Below, piece after piece: positions 45,995-58,184 of a DNA stretch of 64,000 nucleotides. Source of the stretch: Eupeodes corollae (lineage: Eukaryota; Arthropoda; Insecta; Diptera; Syrphidae); the NCBI RefSeq assembly GCF_945859685.1, contig NC_079147.1, positions 60,666,946-60,730,945 on the forward strand. The letters are read 5' to 3'. The notes under the pieces were generated by a model. It worked only from the letters and a program-made list of their open reading frames with translations, had not been told where the DNA came from and searched no databases. The position numbers were made by a program, and so were the translations under genes. Every line of letters begins with the position of its first letter. Position 1 is the first letter of the stretch.

Positions 45995-46204
45995 AGCGCA
46001 TTGTGCTCCTGGGCCTCAAGTAACAACTTTCGCCACCTTACTCCAGTTTCGAATATCAAGTTGACGTGTGTTGGCCTCAACTTGATCAATCCACCGGAGA
46101 TAAGGCATTCCTCTGCTTCTTGTTCCCTCAAGCTTGGCGTTGAAAACCTTACGGGCTGAAGCTTCGATGTTCATTTGCTCGACATGCCAAAACCATCTTA
46201 AGCT

Positions 46205-46549
46205 TTAAACATGCAGTTTTTTGACCAGTGGCAAGTCGCTGTACAGCTCGTTTAACTCATAGTTATTTCTTCTACAAACCGGACCATAGACTGTACGCAG
46301 AACCTTCCTCTCGAAGATACCAAGAGATCCTTCATCCGGCTGGGAGAGAGTCCATGGTTCTGCACCACACAACAAGACTGGGATGATTAAAGTTTTGTAC
46401 AGTGTCTCTTTGGAACATCGATTTTCAAGGATTTGGGGTGGAGTGAAAATTTGGTCAATGGTAGATTTTCCAGGCCTGAAGCCACACTGGTAAGGGCCAA
46501 TTAGTTCGTCAGTAAATGGCTTCAGGCGTTCACATAATACGCTAGACAA
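46205..46549 (-). pseudogene. L3-B RT remnant without catalytic core
   Basis: MSSVLCERLKPFTDELIGPY and FRPGKSTIDQIFTPPQILEN are followed at once by RCSKETLYKTLIIPVLLCGAEPW and FERKVLRTVYGPVC. The whole palm with FIDFKAAYD and YADD is missing. The deletion endpoints differ from those in the 27-kb copy. Confidence 0.8.
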
Positions 46550-47336
46550 GATCTTTTATGCGATATTTAAAGGCTCATGTCTCTGTAGTTGACGCAGAGA
46601 AGGAGGTCACCTTTCTTATGAATCGGGCAGATGGTGCTTCCGACCAAATTTAAGTAACTAGCTGATGGATGCTCCTTACCAGATGTTCTCAAGCGTCCTT
46701 AAAAGGCTCCGCCTTCAGACCGTCATCACCGGCCGCTTTGTTCGTCTTCAGCCTATTGATGGCTAGTTTTATCTAACTCTGGTCAGGTGTGTGAAACTCT
46801 AGATCGTCAACCAAATGGATTTCAGGTTGCTGCTCGCTGGCGGAATCGCTGACTTCTTCACCATTAAGCAAAAGGTTGAAATTATCTCTCCAGATTTTGA
46901 GCATTGACTGCGTCTCGACTACGGTATTCCCCTCCTTATCTTTTCCGGCACCAGGGTGGATAGTGAATCCCGTTGTTTTCTTTTTGACTCTTCTTTAAAA
47001 ACTCCGCACGTGTTTCCTGCTAAAACATCCCTGAATCTTTGAGCAAGCGGTTCTCATCCCTTCCCTTGTCGACATAGAGCTGCCGGGAAGATAGTGTCCT
47101 CCTTTGCTGCCACAATCTGTACGCCTCTGTTTTGGTTTTGTTTGCCTGAGCTGCCAGTGAGTCTCTGGGCACAATTCGTCCGTTGTAGGGTTTTCCGCAA
47201 GCTCTAGGGATACTCGGTCGGCAAAGTCAATGGCAGTATCCTCCTCTACAGACTTCCAACGTTGAATCTTCTCCTCGAGATTCTTGTTCGCATAAGACCT
47301 TCCATGGATATTTGTACGCGCAGTTTACCTCTATAA

Positions 47337-47669
47337 CTATAGGTAGTGGTTGGAATCTATGTTGGCTGATCTGTAAGTACGAACGCCAAGTACGCTAGAG
47401 AAGTGTCTTCCGTCAATAGCAACATGATCGATTTTGTTGGATGTTCGATCATCGGGGGACCGCCAAGTATCTTTGTGGATATCTGGGCGAAGGAGTTTAG
47501 TGCTACTCAACACCATCTTTTTCTCAGCTAGGAAGTCGATTAGCCTGAGTCCATTTCCAGATGTAATGTCGTGTAGGCTATGTCTTCCGATTGACCTACC
47601 AAAGATGCCTTCTTTACAAATTTTAGCGTTTAAATCTCCCAGGAGAATTTTAACGTCGTTTTGGGGCAT
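47337..47669 (-). pseudogene. L3-B endonuclease, C-terminal half
   Basis: ILLGDLNAKICKEGIFG, HSLHDITSGNGLRLIDFLAE, HKDTWRSPDDRTSNKIDHVA and SANIDSNHYL give the Asp-Asn motif. In the terminal block, the Asp of the family SDH reads as Asn (SNH), which would impair catalysis if real. Confidence 0.8.
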
Positions 47670-48028
47670 TTCTCATGTGTTTTGGAAAGGAGCTCGCCGA
47701 ATTCTTCATTGGTAGTGTCATCATTCTCTAACGTCAGGGCATGCTCGCTGATAAGACTCAGGTAGTGGAATTTGGCCTTAATGCGGATTGTCGTCAATCT
47801 TTCGCATACTTCCCGAAAGCTTAAAACTCTTTGCCTTAGTTTCCCTCTAACAGCAAAACCACATCCAAATAATAGCTTCCCCCCATCGAGTAGACACTTC
47901 CCATAGTAGAAATCACAGCCTTCAATCTTCCTACTGCCCTGCCCATTCCATCGCTTGTCCGTTTTCGTTGGTTGTTGTCCACATTATCAGTCCGTTCATC
48001 TGATGCTATTACTTGTGTTTTCATCACA

Positions 48029-48450
48029 CTTTAAAAGTAAGTTTCCCGCCATTCCCAATTAGTATAAAGATCAAAATGAAGAAGATGTATTTTCAGATCT
48101 TCGAAGAAAATTTCGCTAAGAACAGTTGAAGATTTCTTAAAAATATTTTGATTTTTAAGAAGATCCCTTTAATGTAAGTCTTGTTAAAAAAGGAAAAGAA
48201 AAAGAGGAATCTTCAAATCATAGGAAAAGATTTCGCTAAGAACCGTTGAAGTTTTGGTCAAAGTAAAAACTTGAAGATTCATATAAAATTATTAGATTTA
48301 AAAGCTTTTCCCAAATCGCCAATTGGTATAAAGATCAAAACGAAGGAGAAGAAGATAAATCTTTAAAACGTCGACAAGAAACGTTTGAAACTGCTTTGTT
48401 TTTGGAAATTGAAGAGTTGTTTAGACTTTGGAGTGCTGTGAAAGTTTTGC
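48029..48450. repeat. Degenerate tandem array, right part
   Basis: Units resume with CCAATTAGTATAAAGATCAA near 48055, a worn unit near 48180-48215 and CCAATTGGTATAAAGATCAA near 48320. The array fades out beyond 48450. Confidence 0.72.
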
Positions 48451-51390
48451 AGTTTAGACAACAAATATTTCACAAGTTCTTACTTGAAATTAGAAATTGA
48501 AGAATAGTTAAGTTTTTGGAGAGTTGTCAAAGTTTGATAGATTGGTTTCGCAGTTTAGACAACAAAGTTTTACTTGAAATTGGTAAACCTTAAGCCCTGT
48601 GAATTATGGCCATTCAACATTAATTCAATCTCCTGTCTTTTTTCATTTACTCTAATTGCCAATATTTTCAAGAAAAAAATCAAATATGTAGGTAAACGAA
48701 AACCTTCCTGCAGTCTGCTCTGCAGTCAATTTAGTTTAGTTAGCTGAAACGAAAAACCAAACAATGACCGTTTAATCTTTCCGACATTAATCCACATCGA
48801 ATCCCGCTTCAGCTGCTATGACCCCAATTAGTTGTTTTTTTGTTTGTGTTGTTTTCAGTTTTTAGCAAAAGACTAATAGTCCATAGCATAGATTTGCCAT
48901 AAGTTTATAAAAAAGGCGCAGATAAACCTTTTTTCTTTTTGTTTTTGGATCCCAACTCCCAGCAGCCGTAAGCTATTGACAGAGGACAGAAGACAGAGGA
49001 CGGAGTTTTGCGAGTAATAGGTATAACCAAACCATGTATATTGTTGACTTTTTGACGTATGTGCACTGCGCTGCTGTGCGGCGGCTTAATGTTGTTGGTG
49101 CGCATTAAGTCCAAACCGTGAAGTGAAAGTTGTTTCCTATTTAAACAAGACTAGGCTATGCGCCACTGCCTCCGTTGCCTCCACCCTCAACCGTCGCGTC
49201 GTCGCGTTTGCCACCACAACGACCGCAGCAGCATGACAGTTAAAAGTCAAACGAGATGACTCTATCGCTCTGGTCGAAAATATTATGCAAGATACTGTCT
49301 CTTTGTCTGGTCTCAAAAGTTCCTCATCATCATCGTCATCCTAAGGGAATTCTGCATAACACGAACAATATTTTTTCTTTTCCTTGAAATCTGGGTAAAG
49401 TGTAACTTCCCCATTAACTACTTTATAAAACTACAAACTTTAAATGACAGAAAATTGTATCAAATTAATTTGAAGTAAATAAACTTGTTATAGCCATAAA
49501 AAGTCACGGTAGGAGTAATACCCAAAAGTTGTAAAACTCTAATAAACGTGAATGTTTAACGCTTTTAACAGTTATACGTGATGGCTCTTGTGCAGTTGAA
49601 TGAGACACTTTGATGCATTTTTTAAGTTAGTAGGTTAGGTACCTTACGTGTGTGTGTATAAAACTTAAAACACCAAATTGACGCACGTGTTCACTTATTT
49701 ATTTGTATATTTTTAGTTTTTACAAAGTGCGCGACAAGAAATACAATTTTCGTTTCAGTTTTTGACATTTCTTTTATGGGTTTCTTTAAGGTACCGCTGC
49801 TACTTAACGAAACGCAAACAAACGCCCGCGTAACGAAAAATCCAAGGCAAACTGTTTTGTTGACAGCTTGTTGAAGTTAAAGATAGTTTGTCAAAAGTAT
49901 ACGCGACTTTGAGTAATGGTTCAGGTTGGAAAAGTTGAAAATGGTTTTCAACTAGAAAAAATAGTTCAATTAAAATGTAAACAGATGAAAAAAACTGTAC
50001 CTTTAAATTGTGTGGGTTGTAAAATAATGTAATCTTTAGCGAACGCAATCATTTTACATTTTTAATTAAATTTAAATCAATTTGAGAATGAGACCTCAAG
50101 TTTTTGCAATAATCAATCATTTGACTTCAAGAATTATATGACTGTAATCTTTTAAATCTTCATGTAATTGTTAGAATGTTTTGAAGTTTTTGAATTCATT
50201 TAAAGTTTTCGCATTGTTTTTAAGGCTTTGCTTTCTTTTGCTGCCTTTGCAATCACAACAAAGAACTTGACGTTTAAACAATATGGCCGCTATCACCTTT
50301 CAATGTAATACACAAAAAAACGAGGTGTGCCATCTTGTGGATTCTTTTTAAATCATAGCTTATTTTGGAAAAACTGAAAATTAGAGCAATCTTCTGTGTT
50401 GTAAAAGAAACACGATAAGGACATCGCAATTTTTAGTTCACCAAATTGAGGATACAATGTTGCAATAAGCACGAATATATGTTGCTGCCTTATACAATCT
50501 TGCAGTTTGATGCAAATGAAGTTGAAAATTCTATATGCTGCAGTTATAATATCGTCTTGAATAAGTCTGTGGATGCTTTTGGATATATAGATCTTGTCCA
50601 GTTCCATCACGTAGTGATAAAAAATAAGAAATCCAAACAAAAAATTCAACACGAAAAATATAGAACGCCACGAGCATAGGATAATTGCACTAATGACAAC
50701 TAACAACGACGACGAGCTACGACGACGCGACGGTTGGTGGCGACGATGATTGCTAACACCATGACCATATATATCCCCAGTATAAGGCCCGGAAAGGCAC
50801 TATTGGAGTCTTGACTAAATTCCTACATAGTGTAGCTGAGTTGGACAGGAAAATACCAGAAAATTGAACGACAAAGATGATGAAGGAAAACACTCAATCC
50901 AATGTCCTCGCCCACTCCAAGCTATAATACTCCGGTTGTTTGGTGTGATTGTCCTAATGGTACTCTGAATGTTCTAGATATGCAGTCATCGGAAGCAGCA
51001 GGCAAAAAGCTATACTACAGAGTCTACCTGTGGAGTATAGATCTTCATTTGGAAAAAGAGGCCATCTAGTACATTGGTTTTTACTGCACTACTTTCTTGT
51101 TTAACTTTTTTTTTGTTTTTGCTCTGATGCAAATAATAAGAAACAAATCGCATAACCAACGAGTTTATATGATGATGAAGTAATAATGGAACACAGGGAC
51201 GGATGAGTTTCTTGTCAGCACTTTCCAAAAAAGGTCTTTAATTTTAGGGCTGATAGAAAGAAGGTCTGGCAAAATTATCAGAAGTTCTTAAGTTTGAGCT
51301 TAGAAGATTAATAAGGAAGGAGTAAATAGGTATACTCTATTTATGTCTAGAATACATTCCAAAATGCAAGTTAGCCTTATTACGGAATAA
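48451..51390. other. No recognisable coding gene
   Basis: Near 48430-48590 two stretches share CGCAGTTTAGACAACAAA-like sequence, a short duplicated segment. GC-rich patches occur at 49150-49260 and 50700-50760. The AT-rich remainder shows no domain. Confidence 0.45.
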
Positions 51391-51407
51391 TAGACTTACT
51401 TACTCAT

Positions 51408-51857
51408 TTACTTAAGGTACAAACTTCTCCATCTAGCGCGGTCAATAGCTAGATGTCTCCAGTCTATCGCTCCAATTTGGGTGAAGTCACTTTCCACTTG
51501 TGCGCGCCACATGATCCGCGGTCTTCCTCTACTGCGCTGTTCTGTGGGTGTGGATTCGAAGACTTTACGGGCCGGAGCATTGTTTTCCATGCGCACTACG
51601 TGACTTAGCCATCTTAGTCGTTGGTCTTTTAAACTTCTGTACAGCCCGTACAGTTCGTCGTTCCATCTTCTCCTCCACTCAACTTCAATGCATACGGGAC
51701 CGTAGATCACACGAAGAACTTTTCTCTCGAAGCGACCCAAGGTGCTTTCATCCGCTTTTGTCATGGTCCATGCTTCTGCACCGCATAGCAGGACGGGGAT
51801 GATAAGGGTCCTATATACCAACACTTTTGTCCCTCGAGAGAGGACTTTACCACTCAA
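51408..51857 (-). pseudogene. L3-A C-terminal region
   Basis: This 149-codon frame has TLIIPVLLCGAEAWTMTKAD, FERKVLRVIYGPVC, WRRRWNDELYGLY, RLRWLSHVVRM and RSRGRPRIMWRAQVESDF, the conserved tail of RTE/L3-type LINE polyproteins. It lacks about ten residues after DELYGLY compared with the 32-kb copy. Confidence 0.82.
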
Positions 51858-52099
51858 TTGCTTTCTTAGTCCAAAGAAACAGCGGTTAGCAAGAGTTATT
51901 CTGCGTTTGATCTCAGTGCTAGTGTTGTTTTCTGCGTTTTCTGGTAGACGAAGTCCTTGACTACCTCAGGGTTAGGTCTGTCGATGGTGACGATTGTGTT
52001 GTATGTCCTTTCTTGACGACAGCCTGTACTTTGTTTTGCCCTCATTAACCGTTAAACCCATTTTTGCCGCCTCTGCCTCAATACTCACAAAAGCCCCAT

Positions 52100-52577
52100 T
52101 GACATCACGCTGAGTTCTTCCCATTATGTCAATGTCATCGGCATATGCTAGTAATTGGACAGACTTTTGTAGTGTTGACGTGTGAGCTCTGCACTATTCT
52201 GTCATGAACGATGTTAAAAAGTCGCATGACAGAGCATCACCTTGTCTTAAACCTCTTTTGACATCTAAAGGTTCTGTTAAGTTGATTCCCACCTTTATGG
52301 AGCAGCGTGAATTCTCCATGGTAATCCTGAACAAACGGACGAGTTTGGCAGGGATGCCAAAACTAGACATGGCTCTATACAGCTCGTCCCTGTAGAAGCT
52401 CTCATATGCGGCCTTGAAATCAATGAAAAGATGGTGGGTGTCGATTTGGTGTGCTTTGGTTTTTTCCAGAATCTGACGTAATGTGAATATTTGATCGACT
52501 GTGGACTTTCCTGGTCTAAAACCACACTGATGAGGACCTATTAGCTTGTTGATAATGAGCTTAAGATGTTGACACAT
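52100..52577 (-). pseudogene. L3-A reverse transcriptase core
   Basis: LIGPHQCGFRPGKSTVDQIF, HLFIDFKAAYESFYRDELYR and KRGLRQGDALSCDF lie in the frame to 52194. After a frame break near 52195 the complement of 52130-52160 still reads YADDIDI. The Asp of family AAYD is Glu here (AAYE). The catalytic pair is kept. Confidence 0.8.
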
Positions 52578-52689
52578 TATGGCAGTGAAGATTTTATAGG
52601 CGATGTTAAGTCGACTGTTTCGTCTATAGTTGGTGCAGTTAAGAGGGTCTCATTTTTTCAGGATCGGGCAAACAATATTGAGGTTCCAT

Positions 52690-52929
52690 TCATCGGGCAT
52701 GCTTTCTTCCGACCATATCATTCAAGCCATCCGCTCCACCGGCCTTATTAGACTTCAGCTTGGATATGGGAATCTTTACTTCGTCTAAGTCGTGAGGACG
52801 GGATTGTTCGCTTTCGTCGTCTATGTTGAATGGGTCATCCTGCCTGACAACGGAATTCGGTTCGTCGTCGCCGTTATACAGTCTGCAGAAGTGGTCCCTC
52901 CATATCCTTAACATTGATTGTGGTTCCAC
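52690..52929 (-). pseudogene. L3-A RT entry segment
   Basis: Reads LRIWRDHFCRLYNGDDEPNS, LDEVKIPISKLKSNKAGGAD and then a shortened GLN block. About 20 residues (LFKAAGDKLVRSMHQLICKI in the 33-kb copy) are deleted near 52715. Confidence 0.78.
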
Positions 52930-53459
52930 TTTCGTTCTTGCAGCCTTTTTTATGGTTTATGTGAATTTCGTTTCACCTGCTCATAAAGCTTTCGAACTTC
53001 ATTTCTGTTTTTAAACCTCTCAAGTCTCAACATCTTCGAGTGCACGCTTCTTGTGCCCTCTCTTTTTCCTTCTGAGAAGTCGGTGTTTCTCTCACCTCTT
53101 CTGCTCATATAGTTTATGAGCAGCACTCGTTCTTTTATGCTGCGCCGCTTTGCGTGCCTGTTGTTTGGCTGCTTGAAACCCAGCAAATCAGAAGCGGCTT
53201 CTCTGATTGCATTTTGGCAATGTTGCCACTGGTTTTCGATACATTGTGTTGGTGGCAGAGGACTTCGAAAGAGGTTACCTGTAACTAAGTCGGAAAAGAA
53301 TTTGGCGATCTTGGCGATTGTAGCCGTTCGACGTTGTAGCTTCTCCCAGCACCTCCCTGTTTTGCCTTGCGTCTGGAAACCCGAATGTCGATGTTAGCTC
53401 CTCAAAAAGTTTGGACATCCGTGATGCTGGAAGCGTGTCTGACGTCGATCGCAGTATGA

Positions 53460-53834
53460 TCAATCTGGTTGAGGGTAGAATGTAGATTGATCTGTAGATC
53501 TCCAAGTCCCTTTGTGGATGTTGAGGTGTGGAAAACGCTTGCTGGCTACCATGACTTTTCGTGTAGCAGCAAAATCTATGAGCCTGAATCCGTAGTCGGA
53601 AGAGTTGTCGTGCAAGCTGTTCTTCCCGATTATTCCTCCAAAGATGTCTTCCCTTCCTAGCTTGACATTAAAATCGCCCAGGATTATTTTAATGTCGTAG
53701 CTAGGACACTGCTCATATGTTTTGTCTAAGAGCTCGAAGAACATATCTTTGGTGTTATCGTCTTTCTCTTCTGTGGGGGCGTAGGCGCATATCAGGCTAA
53801 TGTTGCCGAATTTAGCCTTGATGCGTATGGTCAT
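53460..53834 (-). pseudogene. L3-A endonuclease
   Basis: This 124-codon frame has FGNISLICAYAPTEEKDDNT, IKIILGDFNVKLGREDIFGG, NSLHDNSSDYGFRLIDFAAT and HKGTWRSTDQST. It keeps the middle and most of the C-terminal half. After 53470 the IDHIAIDR and SDH blocks are broken up. It is the longest endonuclease reading of this family in the window. Confidence 0.82.
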
Positions 53835-54129
53835 GAGGCGCTAATTGATGCACCTATAGCTCAAGACTTCTTGCCTAAGTCTGCCTCCAATGACAAAGAC
53901 GCATCCTAGGGAAGGGACCTAACATTCCACGTGCATATCCGAAATTCGTTGTCCTTAATTAGTTTGCGTAGGTTGTCAACAGTAAATCCGTCCATATCCG
54001 AGGCTTGTTGGTGCTTTACAACTATGTCACCTAAATCCAATTGCTTTCTTTTAACAGAACGAATACAAAGTAATGATATTGTTAACTAAAAAATAAGTTT
54101 ATTTAGAGATGATTTCTCTCCTAGTCAGA

Positions 54130-54886
54130 ATGTTTTGAGCTATCTCCCTATTTGAACCTCTTTCAGTACTATTTTGTCTTTCCATTTCCAAAGTTATTTT
54201 CCTAAAGCTTTGAAAAGATTCTTTCGTTTTTCCTGTTCATAAAAAAGGAGCTTAAATCTATGTTATGAACTACTGGCCCATATCCAAACTTTCTTCAATT
54301 CCCAAGGTTTTCGAAAGCATTGTCTACAACTGTCTCTAATTTCATTGTAGACCTCTTTTTTCTTCCCAACAACATGGCTTCTTAAAAAGCAGATCCAATA
54401 CAATCAATCTTACTGATTTTGTGTCCAAAACTTTGAACGAATTATAGAAAGTGAATGTTGTGGAAGTTATCACTACGGGCTTAAAAAGTAAAACCTTTGA
54501 TAAAATTAGTCACTAAGTTATTTATCTTAAACTTAAAGCTCCTGAGTCCCTCAAGCGACCCACTTTGTTATTTGGCTTAACTATCGACGACGTTTTTAAT
54601 GTCGTTGATTATTCAATCGTCTCTTTATACGCCGATGACATGAAAATAACAAAGGTTATTTCTACTCCATCCGATTCTTTCTTACTTCAAAATGATTTTG
54701 ACTCATTTCAGACCTGCTGCGAAAAAAAGGTCTTAGAACGTGTCATGTAGTTAATTTCCAATTCATAACATTCAACGTTGACGATCATATCTTCCTTACC
54801 GAACTTACAGTCTGCACGATGTTACCGTCTTTTCTGTTTGCTACCTAGAACTTATTCCCGACACTTTGATTATATTATGCTTCACA
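54130..54886 (+). mobile_element. Jockey-like LINE fragment (L5), second copy
   Basis: The plus strand reads WPISKLSSIPKVFESIVYN (54275), QQHGFLKSRSNTINLTDFVS (54370), a worn first catalytic block KTFDKISH (54489) and SLYADDMKITKVIS (54620). The stretch between KTFDKISH and the ADD block is shortened and lacks the GVPQGS motif. Stops occur throughout. It runs directly into the hexanucleotide array at 54887. Confidence 0.75.
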
Positions 54887-55465
54887 TTAATGTTAATGTT
54901 AATGTTAATGTTAATGTTAATGTTAATGTTAATGTTAATGTTAATGTTAATGTTAATGTTAATGTTAATGTTAATGTTAATGTTAATGTTAATGTTAATG
55001 TTAATGTTAATGTTAATGTTAATGTTAATGTTAATGTTAATGTTAATGTTAATGTTAATGTTAATGTTAATGTTAATGTTAATGTTAATGTTAATGTTAA
55101 TGTTAATGTTAATGTTAATGTTAATGTTAATGTTAATGTTAATGTTAATGTTAATGTTAATGTTAATGTTAATGTTAATGTTAATGTTAATGTTAATGTT
55201 AATGTTAATGTTAATGTTAATGTTAATGTTAATGTTAATGTTAATGTTAATGTTAATGTTAATGTTAATGTTAATGTTAATGTTAATGTTAATGTTAATG
55301 TTAATGTTAATGTTAATGTTAATGTTAATGTTAATGTTAATGTTAATGTTAATGTTAATGTTAATGTTAATGTTAATGTTAATGTTAATGTTAATGTTAA
55401 TGTTAATGTTAATGTTAATGTTAATGTTAATGTTAATGTTAATGTTAATGTTAATGTTAATGTTA
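54887..55465. repeat. Perfect (TTAATG)n array, about 96 units
   Basis: TTAATG is repeated without any interruption I can see for 579 bases. The array begins after GCTTCACA and ends at TTAATGTTATTGG. Two frames are open through it (Asn-Val and Met-Leu dipeptides) purely because of the unit. The lack of variants suggests recent expansion, or an assembly filled from long identical reads. Confidence 0.97.
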
Positions 55466-58091
55466 TTGGAAAAATTATATCAAAAATAATACTTTCTGGA
55501 GTAGAGTGGAGGAAATCTATTTCAAAAATCTTTATATGTTAAAAATACTCGGACGCTCACGAAATGAGTAAAGCCTCGGTTTCCTGAGACCTGACTTGAG
55601 ATGACGAAACAATCTAAAACACATCCGAGACGAGAATGAAACGAGGCTGTATATGAATTTTGAACCGCAATTGCCAAGACTCATGGAAAGGAAATTCCCA
55701 TGAAACATTTTCTAGGTATGGTCCTCATCTAGAAGAACATGGTTCACAGAGTTAACAATATGTCATTAGCTTTTGTTCATCCGTTAACAGGACATTAGAA
55801 CCTAGACTTTACAAACAAAGGAAACCTACTAACTTGTCTGAAACACCTCCGAACAATATTCCCAATAGAAATCACTGATGTTAACCCTCATCAGATGAAT
55901 CGCGCCCTGTCTTCTAGGCCTGTCACTCAATGCTTCCATCACGTGTCTGATGCATCACCGCTGCGGACGTACCGCACTATCATGAACTTAAAAACCAATC
56001 CACACTTCCCATCTGTAGTTTTATGGCATAGGTACTTATATTTGTACCTTTGTTGCATATACAAATAAAACAAATCCCGGAATACGATTCGAAACGGCAT
56101 TGTCAAGTTCAAAGCCCTGAATCCGTTACGTGACCTCACCTCTAGCTCTATAGCTATACGAGTACCTAAACGTTGTCTGCATAAAAAAGCAATAACAACA
56201 AAACCAACAACATCTCCCGCGTTCAACTCTATCACCGCTGAGCTGAGCCGAGCTGCGCGCTGGTTGCGCACAACCACGTTCTGGGGCAACCAAACCTATA
56301 AGAGTCACGTTGTTGTTGCAATGCTGTTTCTTCGAGCAATTATTGCTTCCAAGATCGATAGTGTTGAGTTTTGAGATGAGGCCCACTCAACCCACAAGTT
56401 GTTGTTAGACGTTTTAAAGGTACAGTTCATATAGCTAGCTGAGAGCTCGATGGAGGAGTACGCGATTTGAGAAGACTGACAGACTACCTAGGTTATACCT
56501 AACCTATACTAAACTATATGAGTCTTCGTTGTCGTCGTTGGTCGTTAGTTGTTCGCTCCAGTTGGTGTCGATGTTTGATATTGCTACGCGATAATGTCGA
56601 AGACCGCAGCAATTGAATTCGAAGTGAGATCACTTCACCTCTCATTCAGTCCAAGTCCATCTATTTCCCACTTTGAATGCAGATTGAGGTCTACTCCATT
56701 TCGTTACTATGCCGAAGCCGAATCAAATGCGAATGCATTCTTCCAATTGACTGCGACTCAAACCTGGGATTTTTGATCTTGATGGTAAATTATTTCTTCG
56801 TTTCTTCACTTATTCCATTTCCAGCTCAGCTCAGCTCAGCTACCCAAGCACGTTGAAACAATTCATTGACCTGATTAAATATCAATTGAAGTTCAGGGAA
56901 ATTCTATTTCTTCTGGAGTTCTGGAGATATAATCTTTGAGAAGTGATAAGCAATGTAAAAGCCCAGCTCAAGAGTTCATCGAATTTATGTGTAATTTGGA
57001 TGAATCTTTATGTGATTGTGATGTGATGCAGATGCTATTATCGTAGACAGTATTTTCAATTTGCAAATCTGTAAGGCACGCTGATGCTAACGCTTACGCC
57101 GATCCTTGATCGCAGGTCTTTCTTTTCCGAAGCTGTGCTATAGATGATAAATGTGGCCCTTAACTCAGTTCTCCAGCTGGGTGGTCTTCAGTTCAACCTG
57201 CCTGTGTCTATCTATACGTACAAAGAATTGCCATTGGAAGACCAAGGCGGTATACGTGCGGGATAAGAATTTATTTGACTTGGGTTAACGCTCCCTTTGG
57301 ATGCAATACTGAATTTGAGAAGAAACCTAGCGTTGCAGGTGTGGCATTCCTATTTCGAATTGACTAAGTGATAATAAAAATCATATTTCAGTACCACCGA
57401 CCATAGGAGTTCTATAGATAGAACTGGTCAGTGGTCATTGGTCAGAGAAGTCTTAGAAATGAGGTGCCAATAAGTAAATTGAAGTGCATTTGTTCTTATG
57501 GTCTTATGCGGTCTATGGCTCACCTTGATCCGATGGCGTGGTGTAGGAAATGAACTTTTGAGAAGGATGCGCATAATTCAACGTAATGGTCTTAGCTGGT
57601 GGTATATCCTATGTGGGAATACCCAGCTTTGGAAGAGCGTGTTGTAATTCTTATTCTAAATTATTGTCTTTTTATAACTTTAACCAGAAAATTAAACCAA
57701 TGAAATATGTTGCAAGTTTTTATTTTGCTCCAAAAGTGAGTGAAGGAATAAAACGAACATAAAATCAAATATCTTTAAAAGTCTTATAAATTAACAGCAC
57801 TGGTAATAAAGAACATATCGAAGGTTAAGGTGGAACTCTTCGCATTCCTAAGTTAAAAAATAAAAAAAAAAACATAAAAATGCACATATTCTTAAAGCCT
57901 TTTTTTCGTAAAGCGTAGAATTCAAAGCCTTAAAAGGACAATATACGTCTATTTGATTTTTTTTAGTACTAACCTTTTTGTTCTTAATTGGTCTTGAGGC
58001 TTTATGGCTTCCTTTGAACTTTTAGGCGTAGTTTTTTGAAGTGAATTTCTTGAGAAAGCATTTTGAAAATAATGTGTAATAAGGGTTAAAA
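55466..58091. other. No recognisable coding gene
   Basis: A GC-richer zone from 56080 to 56850 contains CAGCT units at 56822-56842 and a GCTGAGCTGAGCCGAGCTGC stretch near 56236. The remainder is AT-rich. No domain recognised in the open frames, including 56594-56776. Confidence 0.45.
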
Positions 58092-58123
58092 TATAGGGTA
58101 TACATTTTGCGGTTTCAAAAGTA
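58092..58123 (+). repeat. Left terminal inverted repeat of the mariner-like element
   Basis: TATAGGGTATACATTTTGCG followed by GTTTCAAAAGTA. It pairs with the complement of 28658-28690 from a different copy. Confidence 0.7.
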
Positions 58124-58184
58124 TAAAGCTGGATTTCGACATCTCTGAAAATGAGTTGTTAAACTAATTCTGACATTTTCAAAA

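Larger units (their letters stand above)
45995..48028 (-). mobile_element. RTE-like LINE (L3-B) inserted in the tandem array
   Basis: Minus strand, from 48028: start of the coding region (worn), endonuclease (47840-47337), linker (47160-46880), RT entry (46860-46600), RT fragment (46549-46205) and the family 3' end near 46000. The RT core is deleted. The endonuclease N-terminus is partly lost near 47955. Array units flank it on both sides, so it inserted into an existing array. Confidence 0.82.
51391..54027 (-). mobile_element. RTE-like LINE (L3-A), third minus-strand copy
   Basis: Minus strand from 54027: region before the endonuclease, a deleted endonuclease N-terminus (near 53910), endonuclease C-terminal half (53834-53460), linker (53300-52830), RT entry (52929-52690), RT core (52577-52100), C-terminal region (51857-51408) and the 3' end with a TAAG-like tail. 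Colinear with 32206-34590. Its 5' end departs from the longer copy at 54027, just left of the L5 relic. Confidence 0.85.

Noticed and set aside
45085..48450. CRISPR-like repeat array
   Set aside because: Units are long, degenerate and without short identical repeats and unique spacers. The sequence is eukaryotic.
54778..55542. Long open frame encoding Asn-Val repeats, and a second one encoding Met-Leu repeats (54866-55489)
   Set aside because: Both are direct consequences of the TTAATG array; the period of six keeps two frames open. No coding evidence.
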